From: a virus
Strand: one strand, 5' to 3'
Length of the DNA: 23,852 bases
Virus record (IMG/VR): IMGVR_UViG_3300034120_001596
Location: 1 to 23,852 of that record
In this document: in pieces, positions 1-5,392 of the stretch
Position numbering within the stretch: position 1 is the first letter of the stretch
How the letters are laid out: every line of letters starts with the position of its first letter
Translations under genes and position numbers: made by a program
Notes under the pieces: model-generated
What the model was told of the DNA's origin: nothing
Database searches by the model: none
The model's input: the letters and a program-made list of their open reading frames with translations, nothing else

Positions 1-199
1 GTAAAACAGATACTACGGTTTCATCAAAATTCCAAATAAAAATTGCTTTTAATGAATCGTGTTCGTATGTTTTGAGTACTTCTACTTTCTTTGCTTTTGA
101 CCTTTGTTTTGAAGCAAGAGCAAGGATTTCAAACACAAATGGATTTGTAGGAAGAATTTCGAGTTCAGTCTCTGTCTTCTTCGTCGTCGTTGTCGTCAT
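1..199 (-). CDS. Conserved-looking cyanophage protein, 3' end outside window
   Basis: The reading frame stays open from an ATG at 199 to the window edge, giving 66 residues that begin with a poly-Thr stretch and continue with LEILPTNPFVFEILALASKQ and KTYEHDSLKAIFIWNFDE. It overlaps the end of the upstream 80-codon gene by 35 nt in another frame. There is no clear ribosome site, so the start is uncertain; the poly-Thr leader lies in the overlap. From memory the sequence resembles a small protein widely conserved in T4-like cyanophages (DUF6433-like), but I cannot assign a function. The gene is partial, lacking its C-terminus. Confidence 0.7.
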   Translation of the reverse strand, partial: MTTTTTKKTETELEILPTNPFVFEILALASKQRSKAKKVEVLKTYEHDSLKAIFIWNFDETVVSVL

Positions 200-407
200 A
201 ATTGTTTTCAAATCGTACTGCCAAAATTTCGTCTGGTATAATATTACCGTTTTCATCAAACATTTCTGGATGTGTCACTATTCTATTTTTATTCATTAAT
301 GAATAAAACAAGTCATTACCAAACCATCCTATCATAATTCCAATCAAAAAGGAACCAATAATTCCTATACCACAAAAGAAAAGAATATAAGGTGTTGCTG
401 ATTCCAT
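165..407 (-). CDS. Small single-span membrane protein, 80 aa
   Basis: A hydrophobic segment rich in Ile, Gly and Phe covers about residues 5-29 and is followed by a soluble, acidic C-terminus ending in an Asp/Glu run. This fits a small inner-membrane protein with its tail on one side. The start is taken as ATG at 407 because GGAG lies seven bases upstream; a TTG at 419 is in frame but would place that GGAG inside the gene. The gene follows the 61-codon ORF in the same transcript. I do not recognise a family beyond a general likeness to conserved cyanophage membrane proteins. Confidence 0.7.
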   Translation of the reverse strand: MESATPYILFFCGIGIIGSFLIGIMIGWFGNDLFYSLMNKNRIVTHPEMFDENGNIIPDEILAVRFENNYDDNDDEEDRD

Positions 408-423
408 TTTTTTCTCCAAGAGA

Positions 424-609
424 CTACGTTTTTTTAATTAATTTTAGTTCAATTTTAAAATGTATCTCTCTATTAAAAAGAGAAAACATTTTTCCAAAAC
501 TGAACTGTCTAGAATCCAATTCTGGTTGATTTGTTCCTCCTGTTTTTCGAAGTATTAACTCAACACCACGATTGATGTTTGTTCTTCCAGAATTATTTAT
601 AGTACCCAT
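424..609 (-). CDS. Hypothetical protein downstream of nrdC, 61 aa
   Basis: The ATG at 609 shares one base with the stop of nrdC (TGATG), which implies translational coupling. A TTG one codon earlier is less likely. The protein is basic and polar, with MGTINNSGRTNINRGVELIL at its N-terminus, a phenylalanine-rich middle and a lysine-rich end. It has no membrane segment, signal peptide or motif I recognise. Its position directly after the glutaredoxin gene suggests co-expression, not necessarily a shared function. Confidence 0.65.
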   Translation of the reverse strand: MGTINNSGRTNINRGVELILRKTGGTNQPELDSRQFSFGKMFSLFNREIHFKIELKLIKKT

Positions 610-857
610 CAAAACATATTATTCTCTTGTAAGTACTTCACTGTATCACTACATCCACCAATATGCTTTTGTTCAAAAACAACTTGTGGAAATGTAGAAC
701 CTTCCCCAAATTCAGCATAGAATTCTTCTCTTGTGAATTGGGTTCCGAGTTCATAACAAATAACTGGGTATCCTTTCTTGATACTCAAATCACTTAGAAC
801 CATTTTAATTTTGTCGCAATAAGGACAACCTTTTTTTGAATAAACTGTGAAACTCAT
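609..857 (-). CDS. nrdC: Glutaredoxin (NrdC-like)
   Basis: This 82-residue protein has the thioredoxin-fold layout of a glutaredoxin: an N-terminal strand, the redox motif CPYC at residues 11-14, the cis-proline TFP at 55-57, and the glutathione-binding GG pair at 67-68 followed by CSD. In T4-like phages NrdC supplies electrons to ribonucleotide reductase, supporting dNTP synthesis; no nrdA or nrdB lies in this window. Its ATG overlaps the stop of a 31-codon membrane ORF (ATGA), and its own stop overlaps the next start. The length is normal for the family. Confidence 0.93.
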   Translation of the reverse strand: MSFTVYSKKGCPYCDKIKMVLSDLSIKKGYPVICYELGTQFTREEFYAEFGEGSTFPQVVFEQKHIGGCSDTVKYLQENNMF

Positions 858-949
858 AAAACTATTAATAAGGGTATAAGAATTATTAAAATTGATATTA
901 AAGTCCCCATTACTTCTACAGCAATGGGGTAAAAACTACCATCTTCCAT
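854..949 (-). CDS. Membrane micropeptide, 31 aa, coupled to nrdC
   Basis: The ATG at 949 lies one base after the stop of the HNH gene, and the stop TGA overlaps the nrdC ATG (ATGA), so the ORF exactly fills the gap. The peptide starts MEDGSFYPIAVEVMGT and then becomes a run of Leu and Ile (about residues 17-31) long enough for one membrane span. Four of its seven isoleucines use ATA. I know of no function. The close fit to both neighbours and the strong hydrophobicity favour a real gene over chance. Confidence 0.65.
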   Translation of the reverse strand: MEDGSFYPIAVEVMGTLISILIILIPLLIVL

Positions 950-950
950 A

Positions 951-1322
951 TTAAGAAGCGTTGTTCCTCCTTTGACGATACTTATACAAAGGTTGTTTTT
1001 CTTTATTACTCATCCAATCAACTATAGCATTTCTTTTTGCTTCTGTAAAGAAGTCTTGATTATAATACCAAGTTTCCCAATCAGTGTGTGCCTTATCACG
1101 ATTGCAAGATTCACAACAACAAACAACATTTGTAATAAAATCACTTCCACCTTTTGCTTGTGGAACTATATGATCGATTGTTAAATTTTGATTCGAATCA
1201 CAATAAGCACATTGATGATTCCATTTTTCTTTAATTGATTTTCTCCACAATCGTTTTGCTTCTTGATTTGATAAAGTTTTAAGATTAAAAAGATATTCTT
1301 GTGGAGAAGTGTAAAGTTCCAT
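951..1322 (-). CDS. HNH endonuclease family protein
   Basis: The protein has 123 residues. It carries a zinc-stabilised HNH fold: CAYC at 38-41, LTIDHIVP with the catalytic His51, GG then F.TN with Asn65, and CESCNRDK at 70-77 supplying the second cysteine pair. HNH proteins nick or cut DNA; in phages they are often free-standing homing nucleases but also serve in packaging. The start is ATG at 1322; a TTG at 1334 would add four residues. It sits inside a dense run of unrelated small genes with no intron near it, so a free-standing homing role is plausible but unproven. Confidence 0.9.
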   Translation of the reverse strand: MELYTSPQEYLFNLKTLSNQEAKRLWRKSIKEKWNHQCAYCDSNQNLTIDHIVPQAKGGSDFITNVVCCCESCNRDKAHTDWETWYYNQDFFTEAKRNAIVDWMSNKEKQPLYKYRQRRNNAS

Positions 1323-1341
1323 AAAGTTTAGCAACTTATTT

Positions 1342-1464
1342 TTATTTATTATTAGTCTTAATCACTTCTATAAGTTCCTTAAGAGTAATGTAGATGTAAT
1401 AAAACTCATCAGTATAAGTAATATCTCGATCTCTCTCAAAAATCAGTAATATTTTTCTCATCAT
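1342..1464 (-). CDS. Putative small protein, 40 aa
   Basis: A frame opens with ATG ATG at 1464-1459, inside the end of the zinc-motif gene, and closes with TAA at 1344. It fills the otherwise empty gap before the HNH gene. The product reads MMRKILLIFERDRDITYTDE and continues with an aromatic and isoleucine-rich segment and a lysine end. There is only a weak purine-rich ribosome site and the 29-nt overlap is larger than is typical here, so it is less certain than the neighbouring micro-ORFs. Confidence 0.4.
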   Translation of the reverse strand: MMRKILLIFERDRDITYTDEFYYIYITLKELIEVIKTNNK

Positions 1465-1645
1465 ATTTTTTCTTACAAGCATCTTGTGCCCAAGCACGAC
1501 TTAGACTATTTACATGAGAACAAGATTTTCCAGATTCCCCACAGTAAGGACATTTAGCATCTGGGGGGTCTCCAAGATAACCCTCAGGTGTATACATCTT
1601 TTTCTTTTTAAGCTTTTTTGATTGCTTATGTTTTCTGTGATTCAT
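1436..1645 (-). CDS. Small basic zinc-motif protein, 69 aa
   Basis: The protein begins with a very basic stretch (MNHRKHKQSKKLKKKK). It then has CPYCGESGKSCSH, with Cys and His residues spaced as in a small zinc knuckle, and ends with a mixed charged tail. Such basic zinc-binding proteins usually bind nucleic acid or partner proteins, but that is inference. The start ATG overlaps the stop of the 101-codon gene (ATGA). I do not recognise a named family. Confidence 0.7.
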   Translation of the reverse strand: MNHRKHKQSKKLKKKKMYTPEGYLGDPPDAKCPYCGESGKSCSHVNSLSRAWAQDACKKKYDEKNITDF

Positions 1646-1947
1646 ACAACCACAGGATCTCCTTGACCTTGTGGTAGTTTAATTTGTGGTAGTTCATTAA
1701 TTTTTTCCACCATCCAATTATCCTGATGCTCTTTGTAACCAGTAGTATCAATCAAACTGGTTGGAAGTGCCTTTGGAATCTCAATATCAATTACAGGACT
1801 CATCAGAATTTTATTTCTTGTAATCGTTCGGTTTTGTGGATCAAACGCAACCATTGTCAGCGCGTCTATTTCATCACCACAATCAACAATCTTTCTTCCA
1901 GTCTTAGTGTCAATAACTGAAAAATAATCTTCGTTATACTTCTTCAT
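1642..1947 (-). CDS. Hypothetical protein, 101 aa
   Basis: A soluble 101-residue protein with no membrane segment. The N-terminal half contains DYFSVIDTKTGRKIVDCGDE and the C-terminal half is proline-rich (EIPKALPTSLID, LPQIKLPQGQGDP). The ATG at 1947 has AGGA about eight bases upstream, inside the end of the preceding 40-codon ORF. Its stop overlaps the start of the following zinc-motif gene. I cannot name a family. Confidence 0.7.
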   Translation of the reverse strand: MKKYNEDYFSVIDTKTGRKIVDCGDEIDALTMVAFDPQNRTITRNKILMSPVIDIEIPKALPTSLIDTTGYKEHQDNWMVEKINELPQIKLPQGQGDPVVV

Positions 1948-2056
1948 TTTCTAATTCCTTTTCTTCATTATAAAATGGTTCTGGTTTTCTGTAAAGACCA
2001 GGCCAAGTATCCCTGATAATCTCTGCGAATTTATAAGGTGTTTCCGAACTGATCAT
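1934..2056 (-). CDS. Small acidic protein, 40 aa
   Basis: This ORF links two larger genes. Its ATG at 2056 overlaps the stop of the metallophosphoesterase gene (ATGA), and its end overlaps the start of the 101-codon gene by 14 nt. The product begins MISSETPYKFAEIIRDTWPG, then LYRKPEPFY, and ends in a glutamate-rich tail. The mixed, protein-like composition and the couplings on both sides support it. Function unknown. Confidence 0.65.
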   Translation of the reverse strand: MISSETPYKFAEIIRDTWPGLYRKPEPFYNEEKELENEEV

Positions 2057-2766
2057 TTATATTTTTCAAGTGAGTAGATTCCATTTTTTTCTACAATCGC
2101 AGAGCACGTATCACACCAATCACCACAGCACATATACAAAAGTTTATTAAAATATCTAACATTTCCATGATGAATATGACCACAAATTACACCATCATAT
2201 TTTTTATCTCTCTGAATACAATATGATGCAATATCAGTCTCATATTGATTGATATATTTTTTTCCTTTCACTGTATTCTTCAAAGCATAGACTAGAGAAA
2301 ATTTAAAGAACCTCTCTAACCAAAAACTTAATGGTGTAATAATCTCATATCCCTTATTAAACATCAACTGCTTCCAAGATCCAGAAGAATACTCCGAATA
2401 CTTATCACCATGAACACAAAGAAATTTATTTCCTTTTGAGTCCTTGTGTGTATATTCTTCTACCATTCTGAAGTTCTTATGTTCAAAATCACAATAACGA
2501 CGAATTTCTGCTTCGTGATTTCCAAGAATATAAATGACCTCTGTTCCTTTCTTTGCCAAGTTTAAAATTTGATGAACACATTTTGTATGTTCCTTTGTCC
2601 AAAGGGTATTATATTTTTCCATGCAGTGAATATCAATAATATCACCAACCAATACTAACTTTTTGGTTTTTAAGTTTTTAAGAAAATTATAGAATTTTTC
2701 AGTATCACATCTTGGAGTCCCAAGATGAACATCACTGACGAAGACTGTATCAAAATTTAAACTCAT
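2053..2766 (-). CDS. Calcineurin-like metallophosphoesterase (LpxH-like)
   Basis: The 237-residue protein shows all five motifs of a two-metal phosphoesterase: SDVHLG (Asp12, His14), GDIID (Asp42), GNHE (Asn83, His84), VHGD (His119) and GHIHHG (His197, His199). The arrangement and the insert between GNHE and GHIHHG resemble UDP-2,3-diacylglucosamine pyrophosphatase (LpxH) and related phage enzymes. The substrate cannot be read from sequence; a nucleotide or lipid-linked pyrophosphate is possible. The start is ATG at 2766 with GGAG just upstream; a GTG at 2778 is in frame but would absorb that site. It is not next to the glycan genes, so a role in lipid A synthesis is only a guess. Confidence 0.9.
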   Translation of the reverse strand: MSLNFDTVFVSDVHLGTPRCDTEKFYNFLKNLKTKKLVLVGDIIDIHCMEKYNTLWTKEHTKCVHQILNLAKKGTEVIYILGNHEAEIRRYCDFEHKNFRMVEEYTHKDSKGNKFLCVHGDKYSEYSSGSWKQLMFNKGYEIITPLSFWLERFFKFSLVYALKNTVKGKKYINQYETDIASYCIQRDKKYDGVICGHIHHGNVRYFNKLLYMCCGDWCDTCSAIVEKNGIYSLEKYK

Positions 2767-2811
2767 TTTAATCTCCACCCATTATACTGTGTTCTTTTAT
2801 ATGTAGGATTC

Positions 2812-2886
2812 TTAGAGGTCTTGTGTTACTGACATTATAAACATAAAGATTCCGAAGAGTATGAAGACTGTGAGAATGAAAAACAT
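2812..2886 (-). CDS. Membrane micropeptide, 24 aa
   Basis: The ATG at 2886 lies four bases after the stop of the 50-codon membrane ORF. The product starts MFFILTVFILFGIFMF and ends in the polar SVTQDL, so it is almost wholly one membrane span. There is no clear ribosome site; expression would depend on coupling to the ORF before it. Function unknown. The evidence is the tandem arrangement with another membrane ORF and the extreme hydrophobicity. Confidence 0.5.
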   Translation of the reverse strand: MFFILTVFILFGIFMFIMSVTQDL

Positions 2887-2890
2887 ATTC

Positions 2891-3043
2891 TTAAAAATAC
2901 ATTACTGAAAGAGTAAATATGACGAATATGATAACTGTGAACATCATAATACCTACGCCTGCCCAGATTATCCAGGATTCCATAGGTTCGTGTTGAGGAT
3001 TGTGACTCATATTATTGGTGCTTTTAATTATTGGGTTTATCAT
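2891..3043 (-). CDS. Single-span membrane peptide, 50 aa (39 aa from second ATG)
   Basis: From ATG at 3043 the ORF shares one base with the stop of the zinc-ribbon gene (TAATG). A second in-frame ATG at 3010 would give a 39-residue product starting MSHNPQHEPMESWIIWAG. Either form has a polar N-terminus and a strong membrane span made of Ile, Val, Phe and Met. I favour the first ATG because of the coupling. Function unknown. Confidence 0.6.
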   Translation of the reverse strand: MINPIIKSTNNMSHNPQHEPMESWIIWAGVGIMMFTVIIFVIFTLSVMYF

Positions 3044-3240
3044 TAGTATCTAGTTCCTTTATAATTGCAGTTTCTACAAAAAGTAAGATACTGTGGAGGG
3101 TAACTAGTTAAAACTATGTTATTAGGAGAATCAAACAATTCATTACCACAGGTTGGACAAGCAATTCCATTTCCTCCAGTCTCGTTAATCTGCGTTGCAA
3201 TTCTATTATGCTCTTCTAATGAGATAAGTTTTTTAGTCAT
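3043..3240 (-). CDS. Zinc-ribbon protein, 65 aa
   Basis: Two cysteine pairs form a zinc ribbon: CPTCG at about 28-32 and CRNCNY at about 55-60, with a beta-rich segment between. The N-terminal half is a charged helix containing ISLEEHNRIATQINETGGNG. Such ribbons bind nucleic acid or act as transcription accessory folds, but no specific role can be assigned. It is the first gene after the psbA terminator and probably heads the leftward transcript from the promoter at 3283-3311. No Shine-Dalgarno site is evident. Confidence 0.75.
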   Translation of the reverse strand: MTKKLISLEEHNRIATQINETGGNGIACPTCGNELFDSPNNIVLTSYPPQYLTFCRNCNYKGTRY

Positions 3241-3255
3241 AATGCTTTTTTATAC

Positions 3256-3279
3256 AAAAAAGGAACCCCGAAGAGTTCC
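3256..3279 (-). terminator. Intrinsic terminator after psbA
   Basis: On the minus strand GGAACTC, loop TTCG, GGGTTCC (3279-3262) is followed by six T. The stem is seven pairs including one G-T, with a stable UUCG-type tetraloop. It lies 29 bases after the psbA stop. A promoter-like sequence directly upstream would start transcription at the foot of this hairpin. Confidence 0.85.
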
Positions 3280-3282
3280 CTT

Positions 3283-3311
3283 ATTATACCATTATTTTGA
3301 TTTTATATCAA
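3283..3311 (-). promoter_or_regulatory. Sigma70-like promoter at the psbA 3' end
   Basis: TTGATA (3311-3306) and TATAAT (3288-3283) are separated by exactly 17 bases on the minus strand. The -35 box overlaps the psbA stop codon. The expected start, around 3276-3278, is at the 5' base of the terminator hairpin. It would drive the zinc-ribbon gene and the genes beyond it. No transcription data are available here. Confidence 0.6.
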
Positions 3312-4387
3312 CCGATAGTTGGTGCAGTTAGAGCAACAGGAGTTGCTTCAACGGCTGCCAAATCCAAAGGAAAATTATGTGCGTTTCTCTCATGCATAAC
3401 TTCCATCCCGAGTCCACCACGATTCAGAATATCAGCCCAAGTAGGAATGACACGGTTCTGACTATCAGTAATCGACTGGTTGAAATTAAATCCATTGAGA
3501 TTAAAAGCCATCGTGGATACACCAAGAGCAGTAAACCAGATGCCTACAACGGGCCAGCTAGCAAGGAAGAAGTGCAGTGAACGAGAGTTGTTAAACGATG
3601 CATATTGGAAAATAAGGCGTCCAAAATAACCGTGAGCAGCAACAATGTTATAAGTCTCTTCTTCTTGACCGAATTTGTAACCGTAGTTCTGCGATTCAGT
3701 TTCAGTTGTTTCACGAACCAGTGAAGAAGTCACCAGCGAACCGTGCATCGCACTAAACAGAGAACCACCGAAGACACCAGCAACTCCAAGCATATGGAAG
3801 GGGTGCATCAGGATGTTGTGCTCTGCCTGGAACACAAGCATGTAGTTAAAAGTACCAGAGATACCCAGAGGCATTGCATCAGAGAAGGAACCTTGTCCAA
3901 AAGGATAAACCAGGAATACGGCAGATGCAGCAGCAACAGGAGCACTGTAAGCAACCATAATCCAAGGACGCATACCTAGACGGTATGAGAGTTCCCATTC
4001 ACGACCCATGTAGCAATAGATGCCAATGAGGAAGTGAAATACAACAAGTTGGAAAGGTCCACCGTTATAAAGCCATTCATCAAGACTTGCTGCTTCCCAG
4101 ATAGGATAGAAGTGAAGTCCGATTGCGTTACTTGAAGGAACAACAGCACCAGAGATGATGTTGTTTCCGTACATGAGTGAACCAGCAACAGGTTCACGAA
4201 TACCGTCAATGTCCACTGGGGGAGCACCGATGAATGCGATAATGAAGCAAGTGGTTGCAGCAAGCAACGTTGGAATCATCAGAACACCAAACCAACCAAC
4301 ATAAAGGCGGTTATTGGTTGAAGTAACCCACTGGCAAAATTGTTCCCAGGAGTTAGTAGATTGTCTTTGAGCAATTGTAGCAGTCAT
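3308..4387 (-). CDS. psbA: Photosystem II reaction-centre protein D1
   Basis: A full-length, uninterrupted 359-residue D1. Functional residues are all in place: Tyr161, Asp170, Glu189, His190 and His198 (chlorophyll P680 region), His215 and His272 (non-haem iron), His332, Glu333, His337 and Asp342 (manganese cluster). The C-terminal cleavage point is after Ala344, in [11 protein letters not shown]. Residue 130 is Glu, the form linked in cyanobacteria to high-light D1. Phage D1 replaces damaged host D1 so photosynthesis continues during infection. The gene has visibly higher GC than its surroundings, in keeping with a host origin. No intron or homing endonuclease interrupts it. There is no Shine-Dalgarno site; its ATG overlaps the stop of a possible 35-codon leader ORF. 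Confidence 0.99.
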   Translation of the reverse strand: MTATIAQRQSTNSWEQFCQWVTSTNNRLYVGWFGVLMIPTLLAATTCFIIAFIGAPPVDIDGIREPVAGSLMYGNNIISGAVVPSSNAIGLHFYPIWEAASLDEWLYNGGPFQLVVFHFLIGIYCYMGREWELSYRLGMRPWIMVAYSAPVAAASAVFLVYPFGQGSFSDAMPLGISGTFNYMLVFQAEHNILMHPFHMLGVAGVFGGSLFSAMHGSLVTSSLVRETTETESQNYGYKFGQEEETYNIVAAHGYFGRLIFQYASFNNSRSLHFFLASWPVVGIWFTALGVSTMAFNLNGFNFNQSITDSQNRVIPTWADILNRGGLGMEVMHERNAHNFPLDLAAVEATPVALTAPTIG

Positions 4388-4491
4388 TTTTCGTTAAAGG
4401 GTAAATAAAAGTCCAGGGGGAACTGGATAGTATAATATTTCCCACAACACCCTCCATTGTGGGTATGAGAGACTATGTTTAACCTCCCCAT
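4384..4491 (-). CDS. Possible psbA leader ORF (uORF), 35 aa
   Basis: In the psbA leader an ATG at 4491 opens a 35-codon frame whose TGA overlaps the psbA ATG (ATGA), the coupling seen at many junctions in this window. The product would start [20 protein letters not shown]. The composition is not typical of a protein and there is no good ribosome site, so chance is a real alternative. The frame also spans two hairpins. It is listed because psbA itself lacks a ribosome site. Confidence 0.3.
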   Translation of the reverse strand: MGRLNIVSHTHNGGCCGKYYTIQFPLDFYLPFNEK

Positions 4492-4553
4492 AGGTCTCGG
4501 TTAGGTAGAGGATTAATGTTAAGAAATATGAGGATTTCGTAACATTTGTTTAC
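4388..4553 (-). promoter_or_regulatory. psbA: psbA 5' leader with two hairpins
   Basis: About 165 bases separate the predicted transcription start near 4553 from the psbA ATG. Two stems are visible: CCCACAA paired with TTGTGGG (4463-4441, nine-base loop) and TCCAG paired with CTGGA (4427-4412, six-base loop). The second ends about 25 bases before the ATG and is followed by a T-rich stretch. The leader is long for this compact genome and may control psbA translation or RNA stability; that is inference. Confidence 0.45.
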
Positions 4554-4559
4554 CTATTT

Positions 4560-4588
4560 ATCATACTACGGTTTTCTTCTGGTGTCAA
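4560..4588 (-). promoter_or_regulatory. psbA: psbA promoter (sigma70-like, with late-like box)
   Basis: TTGACA (4588-4583) and TATGAT (4565-4560) lie 17 bases apart. The -10 region runs into GATAAATA (4562-4555), which differs by one base from the T4 late box TATAAATA, so the gene might be read by host-like and late phage polymerase. The -35 box starts two bases after the T-tract of the upstream terminator. Confidence 0.8.
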
Positions 4589-4590
4589 GC

Positions 4591-4615
4591 AAAAAAAAGT
4601 CCCCTTTCGGGGACT
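4591..4615 (-). terminator. Intrinsic terminator of the 70-codon gene
   Basis: The minus strand reads AGTCCCC, loop GAAA, GGGGACT, then a run of T (4597-4591). This is a strong seven-pair stem with a GNRA tetraloop. It lies just after the stop of the coiled-coil gene and directly before the psbA promoter, insulating psbA from late transcription upstream. Confidence 0.92.
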
Positions 4616-4620
4616 GAAAA

Positions 4621-4833
4621 TTATTCTACTACTTCCGTTTCTGAAAGTGGAATTTCTTCTGGTTCTGGTTCTGGAAGAGTTACACCTGTTTGTGTAAGAT
4701 ACTCAATCGCACCTTGAACCTTCAAAAAAAGTTCTCTTTTTGCTGTAGATTTAGTTTGCAGTCCTTCCAATTCAAGGGAGAGGTCTTGTGCTTGCTTTAC
4801 AAGATTTGCAAGATGTTCTTGTTGTTCGGTCAT
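4621..4833 (-). CDS. Small coiled-coil protein, 70 aa
   Basis: The first 45 residues form a likely amphipathic helix (EQQEHLANLVKQAQDLSLEL, then ELFLKVQGAIEYL) suited to a coiled coil. The tail is proline- and glutamate-rich (LPEPEPEEIPLSE). Its promoter is an exact T4-type late box 22 bases upstream and a strong terminator follows, so it is a late single-gene transcript. This suggests a virion or assembly role, but I recognise no family. No clear ribosome site precedes the ATG. Confidence 0.8.
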   Translation of the reverse strand: MTEQQEHLANLVKQAQDLSLELEGLQTKSTAKRELFLKVQGAIEYLTQTGVTLPEPEPEEIPLSETEVVE

Positions 4834-4854
4834 AAAAAATTAATTAATTCGATT

Positions 4855-4862
4855 TATTTATA
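4855..4862 (-). promoter_or_regulatory. T4-type late promoter (leftward)
   Basis: An exact TATAAATA on the minus strand ends 22 bases before the ATG of the 70-codon gene. A TATAAT six-mer immediately precedes it, so an overlapping sigma70-like -10 is possible, although only a poor -35 lies 17 bases upstream. Confidence 0.75.
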
Positions 4863-4898
4863 TTATACCACAAGTAGTCAAATATTGAAAGTTATATC

Positions 4899-4906
4899 TA
4901 TAAATA
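4899..4906 (+). promoter_or_regulatory. T4-type late promoter (rightward)
   Basis: An exact TATAAATA on the plus strand ends 24 bases before the ATG at 4931 and is the only promoter candidate for the four-gene plus-strand block. It diverges from the leftward late box about 40 bases away. Confidence 0.78.
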
Positions 4907-4930
4907 CTTACAAACCTTACTCACAGAACA

Positions 4931-5392
4931 ATGAAAAGATTAGCACTTATCTTTTCGTTATTCTTTACTACTCCTGCTTTTGCTGGTGAAATCACATCAA
5001 AAATCACTGACTCCATTCAATTAAGCGTTCAGGGTGCAGCGGTACAATCAGAGAGAGTCGGTGCCTCATATGCAGTTTCAGGCACTAATATTAATGTAAC
5101 AACTCTTGGAGGAGTTGGTGGAGCAGGTTCTTATGGCATCAACACAAACGGACAAGCATTTAGTTTCTCTGAAACATCAATTACTGCAGATGTTGATGTT
5201 ACCTCTCAGTCGGCAGCTTCTGGAACAATTGCTTCTCCCAACCTTTATAGCAACTCTACTACTCAATTAGGTGGAGATAAGGGTTCTCTTGCTGGTACTT
5301 TAAGCGGAACTGGTGTTCCAACAATTACTGCTGGTGGTTCAGGAACAACTGGAACAGCACAACGTAGCGTTGAATTGAGCGTATTTAAGTGA
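4931..5392 (+). CDS. Exported protein with signal peptide, paralogue A
   Basis: This 153-residue protein starts with a classical signal peptide, MKRLALIFSLFFTTPAFA, with likely cleavage before GE at 19. The mature part is rich in Gly, Ser and Thr and low in charge, as in beta-rich surface proteins. It shares with the next protein SYAVSGTNIN at 46-55 and Y.I.T.G..F.FSET at 68-82, so the two are tandem paralogues. It is the first gene after a late box. Signal peptides are unusual for virion proteins; periplasmic or outer-membrane delivery late in infection is the simplest reading. I know of no function. Confidence 0.85.
   Translation: MKRLALIFSLFFTTPAFAGEITSKITDSIQLSVQGAAVQSERVGASYAVSGTNINVTTLGGVGGAGSYGINTNGQAFSFSETSITADVDVTSQSAASGTIASPNLYSNSTTQLGGDKGSLAGTLSGTGVPTITAGGSGTTGTAQRSVELSVFK

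Noticed and set aside
72-299. 75-codon plus-strand frame
   Set aside because: It is the reverse shadow of two minus-strand genes (1-199 and 165-407) and has poor protein-like composition.
951-1322. HNH gene as part of an intron or inteinic element
   Set aside because: No split gene flanks it; the neighbours are intact small ORFs, so only a free-standing gene is supported.
3976-4263. 95-codon minus-strand frame inside psbA, and plus-strand frames at 3743-3979 and 3377-3580
   Set aside because: All lie wholly inside the intact psbA gene in other frames; the higher GC of psbA makes long shadows likely.
3308-4387. Intron or frameshift in psbA
   Set aside because: The 359-codon frame is uninterrupted and all D1 functional residues fall at the expected positions.
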